Source: Prevotella sp. (GTDB lineage Bacteria; Bacteroidota; Bacteroidia; Bacteroidales; Bacteroidaceae). Taken from it: a DNA stretch of 57,634 nucleotides. A program made the translations under genes and the position numbers. The stretch is taken from positions 1 through 57,634 of the forward strand of contig JAFVGS010000024.1 in the NCBI GenBank assembly GCA_017474845.1. The letters run 5' to 3'. A model generated the notes under the pieces. The model was given only the letters and a program-made list of their open reading frames with translations, had not been told where the DNA came from and made no database searches. This document shows positions 24,212-33,291 of the stretch, piece after piece (the first letter of the stretch is position 1; each line of letters opens with the position of its first letter).

Positions 24212-24838
24212 ATGGCAAACTATGTAGTAAAGGAGATGCCTGAGGGCATGAACAGCAGCAATGGCAAAGCATTCCCCAAGATGCAAGTATATACAGAGTT
24301 CGACTACGACAAGGTGGTTGAACTCGTCATCACCTATTCACCTGCATTCAGCAAGGGAGTTGTCAAGGGCGTGCTCGACACACTGACTTTCATCATGAAA
24401 AACGTACTGCCGATGGGTCATACCCTGAAGATTGACAATCTGGGCGTGTTCTCGTTGGCGCTGGAGTTTACTGACAGTATAACAGATTCTGCCGATGCAG
24501 AAACAGAAAAGGACAAGACAAAATACCATCACGTGAGAGCCAAGGGCATTAACCTAAGGGTGGATCAGAATCTGATAGACGAAATAAACCGCGAGAACAC
24601 TTTCGAACGGAGCGGACACCTGGCAGCATCGCCCTCACCATTCTCGCGTGAGCAAAGGCTGCAACGCGCCTTGGCGTTTATCGATAAAAATGGAAGCATC
24701 AGGCTGCAGGAATATGCGAACCTCAATGCCCTGAGCCGTACACAAGCCTCCAGGGAACTGGCAAAATTTGTCAGTGACCCCACCTCTGGCATCAAGGCCA
24801 GTGGCAGCGGTCCCCTGAAATGCTGGGTAAAAGGATAG
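24212..24838 (+). CDS. HU-like DNA-binding protein (HU-HIG type) with C-terminal HTH-like part
   Basis: The 208-residue protein has an HU/IHF-like domain (about 10-125): FSKGVVKGVLDTLTFIMKN, then GHTLKIDNLGVFSLAL, the arm-preceding strands. The C-terminal part (about 140-208, RALAFIDKNGSIRLQEYANL, ALSRTQASRELAKFV) looks like a winged-helix domain. The domain pair is known in Bacteroidetes but its role is not established. Its leader carries three direct repeats, suggesting autoregulation. A palindrome directly overlaps its stop codon. Confidence 0.8.
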   Translation: MANYVVKEMPEGMNSSNGKAFPKMQVYTEFDYDKVVELVITYSPAFSKGVVKGVLDTLTFIMKNVLPMGHTLKIDNLGVFSLALEFTDSITDSADAETEKDKTKYHHVRAKGINLRVDQNLIDEINRENTFERSGHLAASPSPFSREQRLQRALAFIDKNGSIRLQEYANLNALSRTQASRELAKFVSDPTSGIKASGSGPLKCWVKG

Positions 24839-24868
24839 GGACACAGTTTCTGACCCTCCTGTGTCCCT
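24837..24868. repeat. REP-like palindrome (AGGGACACAG)
   Basis: AGGGACACAG (24837-24846) faces CTGTGTCCCT (24859-24868) perfectly around a 12-base loop and starts within the stop codon of the HU-like gene. There is no T-tract. Its GGGAC start recalls the palindrome at 22590-22655. Confidence 0.65.
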
Positions 24869-25102
24869 GCGGTATTTATAGGTGTACACAGCATAATTAA
24901 AGCTTGTAAGCAGCTTAGCAGGCTGTGCCTGCAAAGGTACAACTTTTTTTATTTTTGGGGGGAAATAAATACGGGAATCTTTCAAATAAACACGTAAACC
25001 TTTGCATATATCTCAGTTCATAAAAATATAAAAAATCACACGGGGCATGTTAATCTATAATAAATCGAAGCCGTAATGTAACATATACTATATTTTATTT
25101 GT
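24869..25102. other. AT-rich gap without a gene
   Basis: I see no coding frame here. The stretch is AT-rich and leads into the promoter of the HipB-like regulator. Confidence 0.6.
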
Positions 25103-25110
25103 TACATTTG
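25103..25110 (+). promoter_or_regulatory. -7 element for the HipB-like gene
   Basis: TACATTTG lies 19 bases before the start codon. Confidence 0.5.
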
Positions 25111-25128
25111 CATACCAAAATATACATT

Positions 25129-25446
25129 ATGACGAAGTTCAGCAAATCAAATTGGCTACCGGCTCCATTGGCAGAGAACCTTTCTGTCGTAGGAGAGCAG
25201 ATACGTCTGGCACGTCTGCGCCGTGACCTCAGTATCGAGCAGATAGCAGAAAGGGCACAATGCAGTCGAATAACCGTTGCTAAACTTGAGAAAGGTCTAC
25301 CGACTGTTTCCATCGGAGTACTGTTGAGAGTGCTGTATGCACTCCAACTTGACACCGACATTCTACTGCTGGCACGTGATGACAAGCTCGGACATGTCAT
25401 TCAGGACATAGAGATCAAGAACAAGAAAAGGGCATCAAAGAAATAA
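25129..25446 (+). CDS. XRE-family regulator, HipB-type antitoxin
   Basis: The 105-residue protein has one helix-turn-helix (VGEQIRLARLRRDLSIEQIA, then ERAQCSRITVAKLEKGLPTV). In Bacteroidetes this small XRE type normally precedes a hipA kinase toxin gene. Here only a 38-codon piece of the expected partner follows, so it is probably an orphan antitoxin. The basic C-terminus ends KNKKRASKK. I chose the ATG at 25129; a TTG upstream in frame adds ten residues that overlap the promoter. Confidence 0.82.
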   Translation: MTKFSKSNWLPAPLAENLSVVGEQIRLARLRRDLSIEQIAERAQCSRITVAKLEKGLPTVSIGVLLRVLYALQLDTDILLLARDDKLGHVIQDIEIKNKKRASKK

Positions 25447-25455
25447 GGCACTTGA

Positions 25456-25572
25456 ATGATGGAAAGATTTGAAGTCGTTGCCAACTTCGACTGGGAATCA
25501 ACTGCCAGAGATTGTGGTATTAGTCATAAGGAAATGGAATTGTTTTCACAAAGATTTAAAGAAGGATATTGA
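25456..25572 (+). pseudogene. hipA 3' remnant
   Basis: A 38-codon frame (MMERFEVVANFDW, then GISHKEMELFSQRFKEGY) starts nine bases after the hipB-like stop. It recalls the C-terminal helix of HipA kinases (pattern W..A...GI......). A whole hipA has more than 300 codons, so most of the gene appears deleted. A genuine short gene cannot be excluded. Confidence 0.55.
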
Positions 25573-25577
25573 CAAAA

Positions 25578-26351
25578 ATGAAGAAGATGGTATTGATAGG
25601 TGTAGTGTCTCTGCTCTGTAGCTGCGTCGCAGAGGAGAAGCACTATACCCATGAGGTGTTGAACCGGATGACGCCCATCAAGGATCAGGGGAGGTCGCAG
25701 ACCTGCTGGATCTACGCCATGCTCGCCGCCATCGAGACGGAACATCTGGCGTGGGGCGACTCGGTGAACCTCTCACCTTATTATATAGAGAAGATGCTGG
25801 AACGGGAACCGCAATGTCCGAAGAGCAAACGCGGCGAACCAGCCACCCTGCTACGGCTATTGGAGAAATACGGCATCTGCGGCTACGACGCCATGAGGAA
25901 GATAGAGACGCCTGCGCCCAGATGGGTCTTTATGTATGGCGCCACCTACACTCCCCAGGAGTTTGCACGCAGCGTCTGCAAGCCTGGGGAATATATGCAG
26001 CTGATGAGCGACGACAGCAAGCCCTACTATGAGGAGTCGGAGCTCGAAGTGGAGGACAACTGGCTGCACGACCGTTATCTGAACATTCCCATGGACTCGC
26101 TCTTCGCCAAGACGGAACGGGCTGTGCGTCAGCATCACGGTGTCTGCTGGGAGGACAAGGGACACGGCATGGCCATCGTCGGCATCGCACACGACGACAA
26201 GGGCGAAAAGTATTTCATCATGAAGAACTCCTGGGGCACCAAACGTCCCTACGGCGGACTGGAATACATCTCATTCGACGATTTCCGCAAAAACACCATC
26301 GCCGTCGAAATGACAAAAGAAGCGTATTCTATTTGTTCAGTTTCCAGGTGA
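25578..26351 (+). CDS. Papain-like (C1) cysteine peptidase lipoprotein
   Basis: The 257-residue protein starts with a lipoprotein signal (LLCSC, lipidated C16 expected). The C1 triad is complete: C43 in [13 protein letters not shown]196 in KGHGMAIVG and N217 in MKNSWG. The spacing is that of compact C1 peptidases of the bleomycin-hydrolase-like group in Bacteroidetes. It is probably a periplasmic or surface protease. Its 3' end overlaps cysS by 23 bases in convergent orientation. I chose the ATG at 25578, since the upstream in-frame TTG lies inside the hipA remnant. Confidence 0.87.
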   Translation: MKKMVLIGVVSLLCSCVAEEKHYTHEVLNRMTPIKDQGRSQTCWIYAMLAAIETEHLAWGDSVNLSPYYIEKMLEREPQCPKSKRGEPATLLRLLEKYGICGYDAMRKIETPAPRWVFMYGATYTPQEFARSVCKPGEYMQLMSDDSKPYYEESELEVEDNWLHDRYLNIPMDSLFAKTERAVRQHHGVCWEDKGHGMAIVGIAHDDKGEKYFIMKNSWGTKRPYGGLEYISFDDFRKNTIAVEMTKEAYSICSVSR

Positions 26352-27819
26352 CACCGTCCTTGGTATCCTTGACTTCGAAGCCAGCGGCAGCAAGTTCGTC
26401 GCGGATCCTATCACTGGTAGCCCAGTCCTTGTCGGCCTTGGCCTTCGCACGGAGTTCGAGCACCATGTCCACCACCTTGCCGAAGGCTTCCTCACGGCTG
26501 TCGTTAGAGCCGCTCTTCTCTGCCTTCAAACCGAGGATGTCGAAGGCGAAGAGGCGCATGGTCTCTGAGAGTTCCTTCAGGCAGTCGGCACAGATGGTAG
26601 CCTTGTGGTCGACAAGTTTATTGATGACTGTGCAGGCCTCGAAGAGGTAGCTGATAACCTGCGGTGTGGCAAAGTCATCGTTCATGGCGTCGTAGCACTT
26701 CTGGCGCAGGCCCTTCACAACCTTCTCTGTCTCAGCGTCACACTTGTCGGATGCCTGCACACGCTCCAGGTCTGCGATGGCGTTCAGGAGCTTCTCTAGT
26801 CCCTTCTCTGCAGCCTCAAGAGCTTCGTTAGAGAAGTCGACGGTGCCACGATAGTGGGCACTCAGGACGAAGAAACGGATGGTCATCGGCGAATAGGCCT
26901 TCTTCAGCAAGGGATGGTTGCCCGTGAAGAACTGCTCCAGCGTGATGAAGTTGTTATACGACTTACCCATCTTCTGACCGTTGATGGTCAGCATGTTGTT
27001 GTGCATCCAGTATTTCACGGCAGGATGGCCCATCGAAGCCTGTGCCTGGGCGATCTCACACTCATGGTGCGGGAACACCAGATCCAAACCACCACCGTGG
27101 ATATCGAACTCTTCACCCAGATACTTACGACCCATCGCCGTACACTCACAGTGCCAGCCGGGGAAACCGTCACTCCAGGGGGATGGCCAGCGCATGATGT
27201 GCTCTGGCTGTGCCTTCTTCCACAAGGCGAAGTCGGCCTGATTATGCTTCTCACCGACACCGTCGAGCTCGCGCGAGGCATCCTTGATATTCTCAAGGCT
27301 TCGGCCTGAGAGGATACCATACTGGAACTTCTTATTATAAGCCTCGATGTCGAAGTAGATCGAGCCGTTGCTTTCGTAGGCAAAGCCGTTGTCGATGATC
27401 TGCTGCACCAGCTGCTGCTGTTCGATGATATGGCCCGAGGCGTGCGGTTCAATAGAGGGGCGCAACACATTCAGCGCATCCATCGCAGTGTGGTAACGAT
27501 TGGTGTAGTATTGGGCTATCTCCATCGGCTCCAACTGTTCCAGCCGTGCCTTCTTGGCAATCTTATCCTCACCCTCGTCGGCATCGTGTTCCAGATGACC
27601 TACATCGGTGATGTTACGCACATAACGAACCTTATACCCCAGATGCTGCAGATAGCGGAACACGAGGTCGAAGGTGATGGCAGGACGGGCATGTCCCAGA
27701 TGGGGATCACCATAGACCGTAGGGCCACACACATACATTCCCACATTGGGGGCATGCAGCGGCTCGAAGCGTTCCTTCTGCCGCGTCAGCGTATTGTAAA
27801 TGACAAGTTTTGATTCCAT
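26329..27819 (-). CDS. cysS: Cysteinyl-tRNA synthetase
   Basis: This 496-residue class I synthetase charges tRNA-Cys. The HIGH-type motif reads GDPHLGHAR and the KMSKS-type motif reads KMGKSYN, a tolerated variation. Zinc ligands are visible in [18 protein letters not shown] and HHECEIAQ. The C-terminal DALR-like and anticodon domains follow and the protein ends VTWKLNK. The length is normal. The promoter is at 27862-27869. Confidence 0.96.
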   Translation of the reverse strand: MESKLVIYNTLTRQKERFEPLHAPNVGMYVCGPTVYGDPHLGHARPAITFDLVFRYLQHLGYKVRYVRNITDVGHLEHDADEGEDKIAKKARLEQLEPMEIAQYYTNRYHTAMDALNVLRPSIEPHASGHIIEQQQLVQQIIDNGFAYESNGSIYFDIEAYNKKFQYGILSGRSLENIKDASRELDGVGEKHNQADFALWKKAQPEHIMRWPSPWSDGFPGWHCECTAMGRKYLGEEFDIHGGGLDLVFPHHECEIAQAQASMGHPAVKYWMHNNMLTINGQKMGKSYNNFITLEQFFTGNHPLLKKAYSPMTIRFFVLSAHYRGTVDFSNEALEAAEKGLEKLLNAIADLERVQASDKCDAETEKVVKGLRQKCYDAMNDDFATPQVISYLFEACTVINKLVDHKATICADCLKELSETMRLFAFDILGLKAEKSGSNDSREEAFGKVVDMVLELRAKAKADKDWATSDRIRDELAAAGFEVKDTKDGVTWKLNK

Positions 27820-27907
27820 CTATAAACTATAAACTTTAAACTATCAACTGATAAACGGCTGCAAAGGTACAAAATAAAAGTGAAAAGTGAGGGGTGAAAA
27901 GTGAAAA
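27818..27907. repeat. Two phrase repeats upstream of cysS
   Basis: ACTATAAACTTTAAACTATC phrases (about 27825-27845) flank the cysS promoter on one side. AAAGTGAAAAGTGAGGGGTG and GAAAAGTGAAAAATT phrases lie on the other (27877-27908). The second set belongs to the same TCACTTTTCAC family as the repeats inside trhA (32695-32721) and at 54808-54830. Confidence 0.7.
27862..27869 (-). promoter_or_regulatory. -7 element for cysS
   Basis: The minus strand reads TACCTTTG 43 bases upstream of cysS. It is bracketed by phrase repeats. Confidence 0.6.
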
Positions 27908-27933
27908 ATTTACTACCGCCTCACGATTTCCTA

Positions 27934-29841
27934 TCAATAGCCCAATCCTACATAGCTGTGCGCTGCAAGCTTCAAGTCGAAGACTGTGGCTCCTTCTGCA
28001 TAGCCGAAAAACCTGTTGCGGAAGGGAAATACCTGACCACTCGTCTTCTCTGCGGGCTTCAGTTCTTCACCCGTCAGGAGGTTGCGAAGGGCACCGACCT
28101 TGGTATTGATGACCACACGCAGGCTCACCGCTTCATCATTGAAATTCTCCACCACAAGCGTCTTGTTGTCGTAAGGGAAGAGCGCCACCTTCGACGGTCC
28201 CTCGATGTAAGCACCGACATCCTTGCTCATGGCGCGACGGATGACATTGAGCGCTCCCGCAGGAAAATCGTAAAGGTTGCCGAAGTCATCGGGAATGGTG
28301 AGCACGAAGAGCATACCCTTCGAATAAGTGTCTCGTAGCAGGATGGGATAGCCGGAGACTCCGCCGCTGAGCGGACGCCCCGCAGAGACCATCTCCCAGG
28401 CATCGTTGGTGAAGTACTTTACCTGCGGGATGATGAACTCACGCTCCGACTTACCAAACCAACCAAAATCATTGACGATGGCTTTCAGGTCACCGCAGTA
28501 GAGCTCGCAGACATCGGCAATCTTCTCACGGATGGCCTTCAGCAGACCTGTTGTGATGATCACGTCGCCACCCTTCTTCAGCTGTGCCTTGATCTTATCC
28601 ACAATCTGCGGATCTTTCGCAGCCTGTTCAGTCAGAAGGATCTGCTGGCGGTCATTCAGGAACTGCGGGTGCATATCCATCGGCAGGCCGATCATACCGA
28701 GGTAATTCTGAAGGAAATCCTCGCCTGAGGAATGGTAAGGCTTGTAACTGACGAGTCCCACGGGATTACCCAGTTGTCCCATGAGCTTGTCCGTCTGCTG
28801 GAGCGTAACGCTGGCAAAACGGGCCATCGTCGTAGGGGTCATGGTCTTGCCGGCTTTCTGATACGGCGCCACCATCTCGTCATAGCGGAAACTATTGTCT
28901 CCCGCATCCTGCCACTTCGCCCGCATCTGTGGCGTAATCTTTACATCGTTCAGCTGCATGTAGTTCCAAAGCATGATCTCTGGTGTTTTCGAGAGCATCG
29001 TCAGGTGCAGCTGCTCGGCGTAGCGGTCCATGCTCATGTGGATGCCGCCAGCATCCACCCAACCGCCGCCATTTTTACCTGGGGCGATGTTATCGAAATA
29101 CCTGACGACGTTATAGCTCAGGTAGTTCTGAAGATGTTGCGCCGAACCTGGATCACGTGTCTCAGTACCCGTCCAGATGCCGTCGAAGTACTGTGGTTCC
29201 TCTTCTAGATTGAAGCCAAGGCCATGGAAATGGTCATACCAGTTGGGATACTTGATGATCACCTTTACCTTCGGATTTACTTTCTTCGCTGGTTCGAGTA
29301 CGAGTTCACGACCTGCGTCGGCCATCAGTCGCAGACGGTATTCCGTCCAGCTCTTGCCACTTTTCTCCTTAGCTGCTATCTCGTCATCGTTCTTCAGATC
29401 GATGAAGAAGAAGTCGTCAAGGATGAAGTCATCAAAGAGCTTAGCTGTATACTCGGCCACCTCCCTGACCTGCTGACGTTCCACAGGGCGTGCGTAGCTG
29501 TAGGTCTCGAAGTCAGTAGGTTCGCTGCGGGTGTAGGTGATGCCGCCGCCCACTTCAAGGCCTTTCGAGAGAAAGAACTTCTTCACTTTCGTCATCGTTT
29601 TCTCATCGACGGTGAAGGCATCGCGGTGGGTCTCCAAGTAGATCTTATCGAGATCCACCTGCGAGCTCACGGTCTCCCAAGTCTGGTTAAGGAACTTGTC
29701 GTCGGCCATCCGCGCCACATCCTGCGCACGGATATAGGTCGACACCTTGAAGTTCTGATACTTTCCTTTACCCGCTGCGGGAAGGACTGCCAATACAGCT
29801 ACTGCTGCTAACATCATAAGCCTTAGTTTTCTGTTATTCAT
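27934..29841 (-). CDS. Secreted protein of unknown function, possible glycosidase-type barrel
   Basis: I do not recognise this 635-residue protein with confidence. It has a clear signal peptide (LRLMMLAAVAVLAVLPAAG). The middle contains FDDFILDDFFFIDLKNDDE, the strand-like VKVIIKYPNWYDHF, and a DGIWTGTETRDP segment. Acidic residues at strand ends suggest a TIM-barrel glycoside hydrolase-like fold. The part from about residue 400 (GGDVIITTGLLKAIREK) resembles the amidotransferase-like module found after some GH barrels. The C-terminus is beta-rich. The nearest genes, cysS and a CoA transferase, give no functional hint. Confidence 0.6.
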   Translation of the reverse strand: MNNRKLRLMMLAAVAVLAVLPAAGKGKYQNFKVSTYIRAQDVARMADDKFLNQTWETVSSQVDLDKIYLETHRDAFTVDEKTMTKVKKFFLSKGLEVGGGITYTRSEPTDFETYSYARPVERQQVREVAEYTAKLFDDFILDDFFFIDLKNDDEIAAKEKSGKSWTEYRLRLMADAGRELVLEPAKKVNPKVKVIIKYPNWYDHFHGLGFNLEEEPQYFDGIWTGTETRDPGSAQHLQNYLSYNVVRYFDNIAPGKNGGGWVDAGGIHMSMDRYAEQLHLTMLSKTPEIMLWNYMQLNDVKITPQMRAKWQDAGDNSFRYDEMVAPYQKAGKTMTPTTMARFASVTLQQTDKLMGQLGNPVGLVSYKPYHSSGEDFLQNYLGMIGLPMDMHPQFLNDRQQILLTEQAAKDPQIVDKIKAQLKKGGDVIITTGLLKAIREKIADVCELYCGDLKAIVNDFGWFGKSEREFIIPQVKYFTNDAWEMVSAGRPLSGGVSGYPILLRDTYSKGMLFVLTIPDDFGNLYDFPAGALNVIRRAMSKDVGAYIEGPSKVALFPYDNKTLVVENFNDEAVSLRVVINTKVGALRNLLTGEELKPAEKTSGQVFPFRNRFFGYAEGATVFDLKLAAHSYVGLGY

Positions 29842-29880
29842 ACGAAATGTTGGTAGGATAATTTACAAATTGCTGGCAGG

Positions 29881-31410
29881 CTAACCACCTGCCAGCAATG
29901 CGTTGCGTATTATGTATTCTGAGAAGTCCGTGAGTTTCATGTCACCCTTACGTGCCAGCGTGTCGTGCATGGCAAAGGCTGCAGTGAGGCAGTGACGGGT
30001 ATGTCCGCCCGTACCCAGCTTCAGGTAATCCCACAGCAACTGCTTGTAGTCGGGATGGGCACAGTTCTCGATGATGGTCTGTGCACGCTGCATCGGGCTC
30101 TTGCCGCGCAGGTCGGCCACACCCTGCTCCGTCACGATGACATTCACGTCGTGCTCCGAACTGTCCTGGTGGGTCACGAAGGGCACCACACTGGAGATAC
30201 AGCCACCCTTGGCCACAGAAGGACAGGTGAAGATGCTCAGGTAGGCGTTGCGGATAAAGTCACCCGAACCGCCGATACCGTTCATCATCTTCGTACCGCT
30301 GATGTGTGTAGAGTTGGCGTTACCGTAGATATCCACCTCGATGGCCGTGTTGATGGCGATGACGCCGAGACGACGGATGACAGCAGGGTGGTTGGAGATC
30401 TCACTCTGGCGCAGCGTCAGATGATCCTTGAAGTAGTCCATATTGTCATACACCTGCTTCAGGCACTCGTTAGAAACGGTCAGCGAACAGGCAGAGGCAT
30501 CCTTCACCCGACCATGCAGCATCATGCCGACCACGGCATCCTGCAGCACCTCGGTGTAGATATTGAAGTCGGGCACGTGCTTGTCTTCTCCCAGAGCGCC
30601 GAGGATGGCGTTGGCTGTCGAACCCACACCACTCTGCAACGGCAGGAACTCCTTGGGGATACGGCCCTTGTGCAGCTCGTCAACGAGGAACTCAGCCGTC
30701 AGATAGCCGATCTTATCCGTCACAGGGTCACTGTCCTTGAAGGCACGGGCCTCGTCGGGGATGTTACACTCCACGACACCTACCACCTTATCCTTCGGAA
30801 TCGAGACGTAGGGCACACCGATGCGGTCGCTCACGTTGAAGATGGGGATGGGCTTGCGGTAAGGGGGATCCAACGGCTCATAGACGTCGTGGATGAACTT
30901 CGCATTGGGGTTATGGAACGAGTTCAACTCCAGAATGACCTTCTTTGCCAGACGGGCAGCTGTAGGAGAGATACCACCGGCAGCGGTCAGATAGACATGA
31001 TAGTCGTTGCCCACCTCCTCGATGTCACACACCTCGAGGATGGCCCAGTCCACCGGACCGTAGAAGCCATAGCGCAGCTCCTGTGCCATGTGACTCAGGT
31101 GCAGGTCGTTATAGGGGATCTCACCCAGGTTCACGTGCTTACGGAAGTCGGGGTTCGTCGTGTAGGGAGCACGGTACTTGATAGCCTGGGCATTAGCCAG
31201 GTCACCGTCAGTGCTCTGGCCTGTGGAGGCACCAGTGAAGATAGCCACCTTGAACTCACGGCCAGCCTCATGCTCGGCAATGGCAATCTTTGCCAACTCT
31301 TTCGTTGTAGCCTTGGCCACACCAGCGGGTGTGAAGCCACTCATGGCGATCTGGTCGCCATTCTTAATAAGTGCTGCAGCCTCGGCAGCAGTCATACGTG
31401 TATAAGCCAT
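29881..31410 (-). CDS. Acetyl-CoA hydrolase/transferase family, probable succinate:acetate CoA transferase
   Basis: The 509-residue protein belongs to the family with AarC/Cat1-type CoA transferases, which move CoA between acetate, succinate or propionate. Visible features are MSGFTPAGVAKA near the start, the substrate loop QSGVGSTANAILGAL, and the catalytic glutamate region IEVDIYGNANSTHISGT, followed by NGIGGSGDF. In Prevotella such an enzyme fits acetate/succinate fermentation. Substrate preference cannot be read from sequence. The length is normal and the promoter is at 31439-31446. Confidence 0.9.
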   Translation of the reverse strand: MAYTRMTAAEAAALIKNGDQIAMSGFTPAGVAKATTKELAKIAIAEHEAGREFKVAIFTGASTGQSTDGDLANAQAIKYRAPYTTNPDFRKHVNLGEIPYNDLHLSHMAQELRYGFYGPVDWAILEVCDIEEVGNDYHVYLTAAGGISPTAARLAKKVILELNSFHNPNAKFIHDVYEPLDPPYRKPIPIFNVSDRIGVPYVSIPKDKVVGVVECNIPDEARAFKDSDPVTDKIGYLTAEFLVDELHKGRIPKEFLPLQSGVGSTANAILGALGEDKHVPDFNIYTEVLQDAVVGMMLHGRVKDASACSLTVSNECLKQVYDNMDYFKDHLTLRQSEISNHPAVIRRLGVIAINTAIEVDIYGNANSTHISGTKMMNGIGGSGDFIRNAYLSIFTCPSVAKGGCISSVVPFVTHQDSSEHDVNVIVTEQGVADLRGKSPMQRAQTIIENCAHPDYKQLLWDYLKLGTGGHTRHCLTAAFAMHDTLARKGDMKLTDFSEYIIRNALLAGG

Positions 31411-31438
31411 AATAATCTGTAAATTTACAATTTTGCTG

Positions 31439-31446
31439 CAAAATTA
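31439..31446 (-). promoter_or_regulatory. -7 element for the CoA transferase
   Basis: The minus strand reads TAATTTTG 29 bases upstream of the start codon. Confidence 0.5.
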
Positions 31447-31514
31447 CATATTATTTCAGACATAGTATCGATTTTAAGACATAATAACATACTAACAACC
31501 TAATTTTCCCTAAA

Positions 31515-32312
31515 TTAGTTCGTTGACACTTTCATGATCACCTCATATTCTCCCGGGTCAATTTCCTCATACCGGCAAAAGACGGTGCCATAAGGTAAAT
31601 CCACCTGATAGATGGTGCCATAAGTGATCTCACCCTCTCCGTACTCCGAGATAATGTGCCTCTTATAGACTTCCCAGCGTTTCTTCGCAACGACTTCCGA
31701 ACTCACATAATCAATAGACGAGACTTCCCTTACAAGGCCATCCTCCTCTGTAATGGAGACTTGGGATGTCTGGCTACTTTTCTTATCCTCTGAAAAAACC
31801 TTTTCATAGACCACTCCTTCTAAGAAGATATCATCAGAGTTGGAACTATAACCGTCGCCTTCGGTAAAGCCACGACTTATTAAAGCCTGTCCGAACTTCT
31901 TTGCATCAGTGCCCAACTCCAGCCCAAGGAACTTCATGCGCTTACCACTTGCAGGAGCCTGAAGCTTAGAACCTTTGGCGGGCTGACTTGGGGTTTGGCC
32001 AGAGGCCCTCAGCAAACCTTCAAGAGTCACTGTTCCCTGGGAACTTGATGCTGCATTTGTCCTTTTGCCATTCTGAACACCCTTTTGAGAAGTTTTCGAC
32101 GTCTGACCACTCTGTCTCACAGTAACAGATTCCTGTTGGGACCGTTGTTCAGAACCCTTTGAGTTTTTGCTTTTATTAATTATGTCTTGAACACCTCCAA
32201 CTATCTCCACAGTCGTCTTAACGTCATCTAAAACCTGAGCCACTACAGGCTGTGAAGCAGCCGTCATCATAGCTACTGTCATTACCAAAGAATAAACTCT
32301 CGTTTTCATCAT
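31515..32312 (-). CDS. Secreted protein of unknown function with Ser/Gln-rich linker
   Basis: This 265-residue protein is not recognised. A signal peptide (MKTRVYSLVMTVAMMTAASQ) leads to a polar, low-complexity linker (about 45-120) rich in Ser, Gln, Lys and Thr. A folded C-terminal part (about 125-265) starts MKFLGLELGTDAKKFGQALI and contains beta-strand pairs such as TYGTIYQVDLPYGTVFCRY. The pattern of 'small module after MKFLGLELG' recurs in Bacteroidales secreted proteins, from memory. No close operon partner; hemolysin III follows upstream on the same strand with 46 bases between. Confidence 0.65.
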   Translation of the reverse strand: MMKTRVYSLVMTVAMMTAASQPVVAQVLDDVKTTVEIVGGVQDIINKSKNSKGSEQRSQQESVTVRQSGQTSKTSQKGVQNGKRTNAASSSQGTVTLEGLLRASGQTPSQPAKGSKLQAPASGKRMKFLGLELGTDAKKFGQALISRGFTEGDGYSSNSDDIFLEGVVYEKVFSEDKKSSQTSQVSITEEDGLVREVSSIDYVSSEVVAKKRWEVYKRHIISEYGEGEITYGTIYQVDLPYGTVFCRYEEIDPGEYEVIMKVSTN

Positions 32313-32358
32313 CGTTTTGATAGTTATTGTTCTTATGTTATATATAATGTATAGCCCG

Positions 32359-33042
32359 TTAGAGATACTCCATCAGCACGTCCCAGACGGCGATGATATG
32401 GCAGACGGAGCCTGCAAGGACGAAAAAATGGAACACAGAGTGCATGTATTTCTTCTGATGGAAGGTATAGAACACGGCACCCGTGATGTAACAGACACCC
32501 TCAGCAATAAGCCAGATGACGGCAGCCGGCGATACGGAGTCCATCAGCGGCCCGAAAGCTACGAGTACACTCAGCCCCATGCCGATGAAACAGAATGTCT
32601 CCACATTTGAATGTTCCTTCAGACGAATGAAACTGATAATCGTACCCACGATGGCACATGTCCACACAAACACGAACAGCGCCCAACCCCAATTAAGTGA
32701 AAAGTGAATAGTGAAAAGTGAGCATTTTGCTGCCGCGTTTCGTAGGGCAACAAGTGTCAAAGGCGAATACGAACCTGCGATGTGCCAATAGATGGCCGCA
32801 TGGTCCCATTTGCGCAGTCGCTCCTTCCATTTCGAGTGATGCTTCATCGAATGATAGAGCGTTGATGCCACATACGAGCCGAGCATGCCGAACAGGTAGA
32901 GAATCACCCCCCATCGTGCCCAGTTATTGTCGCTCTGGAAACACCACACCAAGAAGATCACACCGAATACCACACCCAGCAGGATACCCCCGCCGTGCGA
33001 CGCCGCATTCCATATTTCCTCCCGTTTTGTGTATCTGATCAT
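32359..33042 (-). CDS. Hemolysin III / TrhA (PAQR-type) membrane protein with repeat-encoded insertion
   Basis: The 227-residue protein has seven predicted membrane segments. Family signatures are HGGGILLGVVF, STLYHSMKHHSKWKERLRKW and, near the end, HQKKYMHSVFHFFVLAGSVC, with the histidines expected to bind metal. Between YSPLTLVALR and WGWALFVFVW, where relatives have only a short loop, lies a stretch NAAAKCSLFTIHFSLN. It is encoded by TCACTTTTCAC phrases (32695-32721). The insertion falls between membrane segments and keeps frame. TrhA members affect membrane energetics or lipid homeostasis; pore formation is not shown for most. Confidence 0.86.
   Translation of the reverse strand: MIRYTKREEIWNAASHGGGILLGVVFGVIFLVWCFQSDNNWARWGVILYLFGMLGSYVASTLYHSMKHHSKWKERLRKWDHAAIYWHIAGSYSPLTLVALRNAAAKCSLFTIHFSLNWGWALFVFVWTCAIVGTIISFIRLKEHSNVETFCFIGMGLSVLVAFGPLMDSVSPAAVIWLIAEGVCYITGAVFYTFHQKKYMHSVFHFFVLAGSVCHIIAVWDVLMEYL
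32695..32721. repeat. TCACTTTTCAC phrase repeat inside trhA
   Basis: On the coding strand the bases read TCACTTTTCACTATTCAC followed by TTTTCACTT. The same phrase order is found between genes at 27877-27908 and 54808-54830. It encodes CSLFTIHFSL within the hemolysin III protein. Confidence 0.8.
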
Positions 33043-33077
33043 CGTGGTTGAAGCTTATACCCGTTTGAAATCGGGGA

Positions 33078-33085
33078 CAAAGGTA
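33078..33085 (-). promoter_or_regulatory. -7 element for trhA
   Basis: The minus strand reads TACCTTTG 36 bases upstream of the trhA start. Confidence 0.6.
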
Positions 33086-33242
33086 GTGCAAAAAATCGAT
33101 TAAGCGAGCATTTTCATCAGTTTTTTTGCCATTGGCGACAAGTTTTAAGCCCATTTGTCCAAATTGTCGCTTATCGTCTCCTGTGTCGCCTATAGTTTTG
33201 AAGAAATTCGCAAAAAAAGTTGGAATGAGCCGAAAACCGTCG

Positions 33243-33250
33243 TAACTTTG
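33243..33250 (+). promoter_or_regulatory. -7 element for the tssD-like genes
   Basis: TAACTTTG lies 42 bases before the first tssD-like start codon. Confidence 0.6.
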
Positions 33251-33291
33251 CATCGTCAATCAGAACAAACGACATCTGAACGACAAATTCA

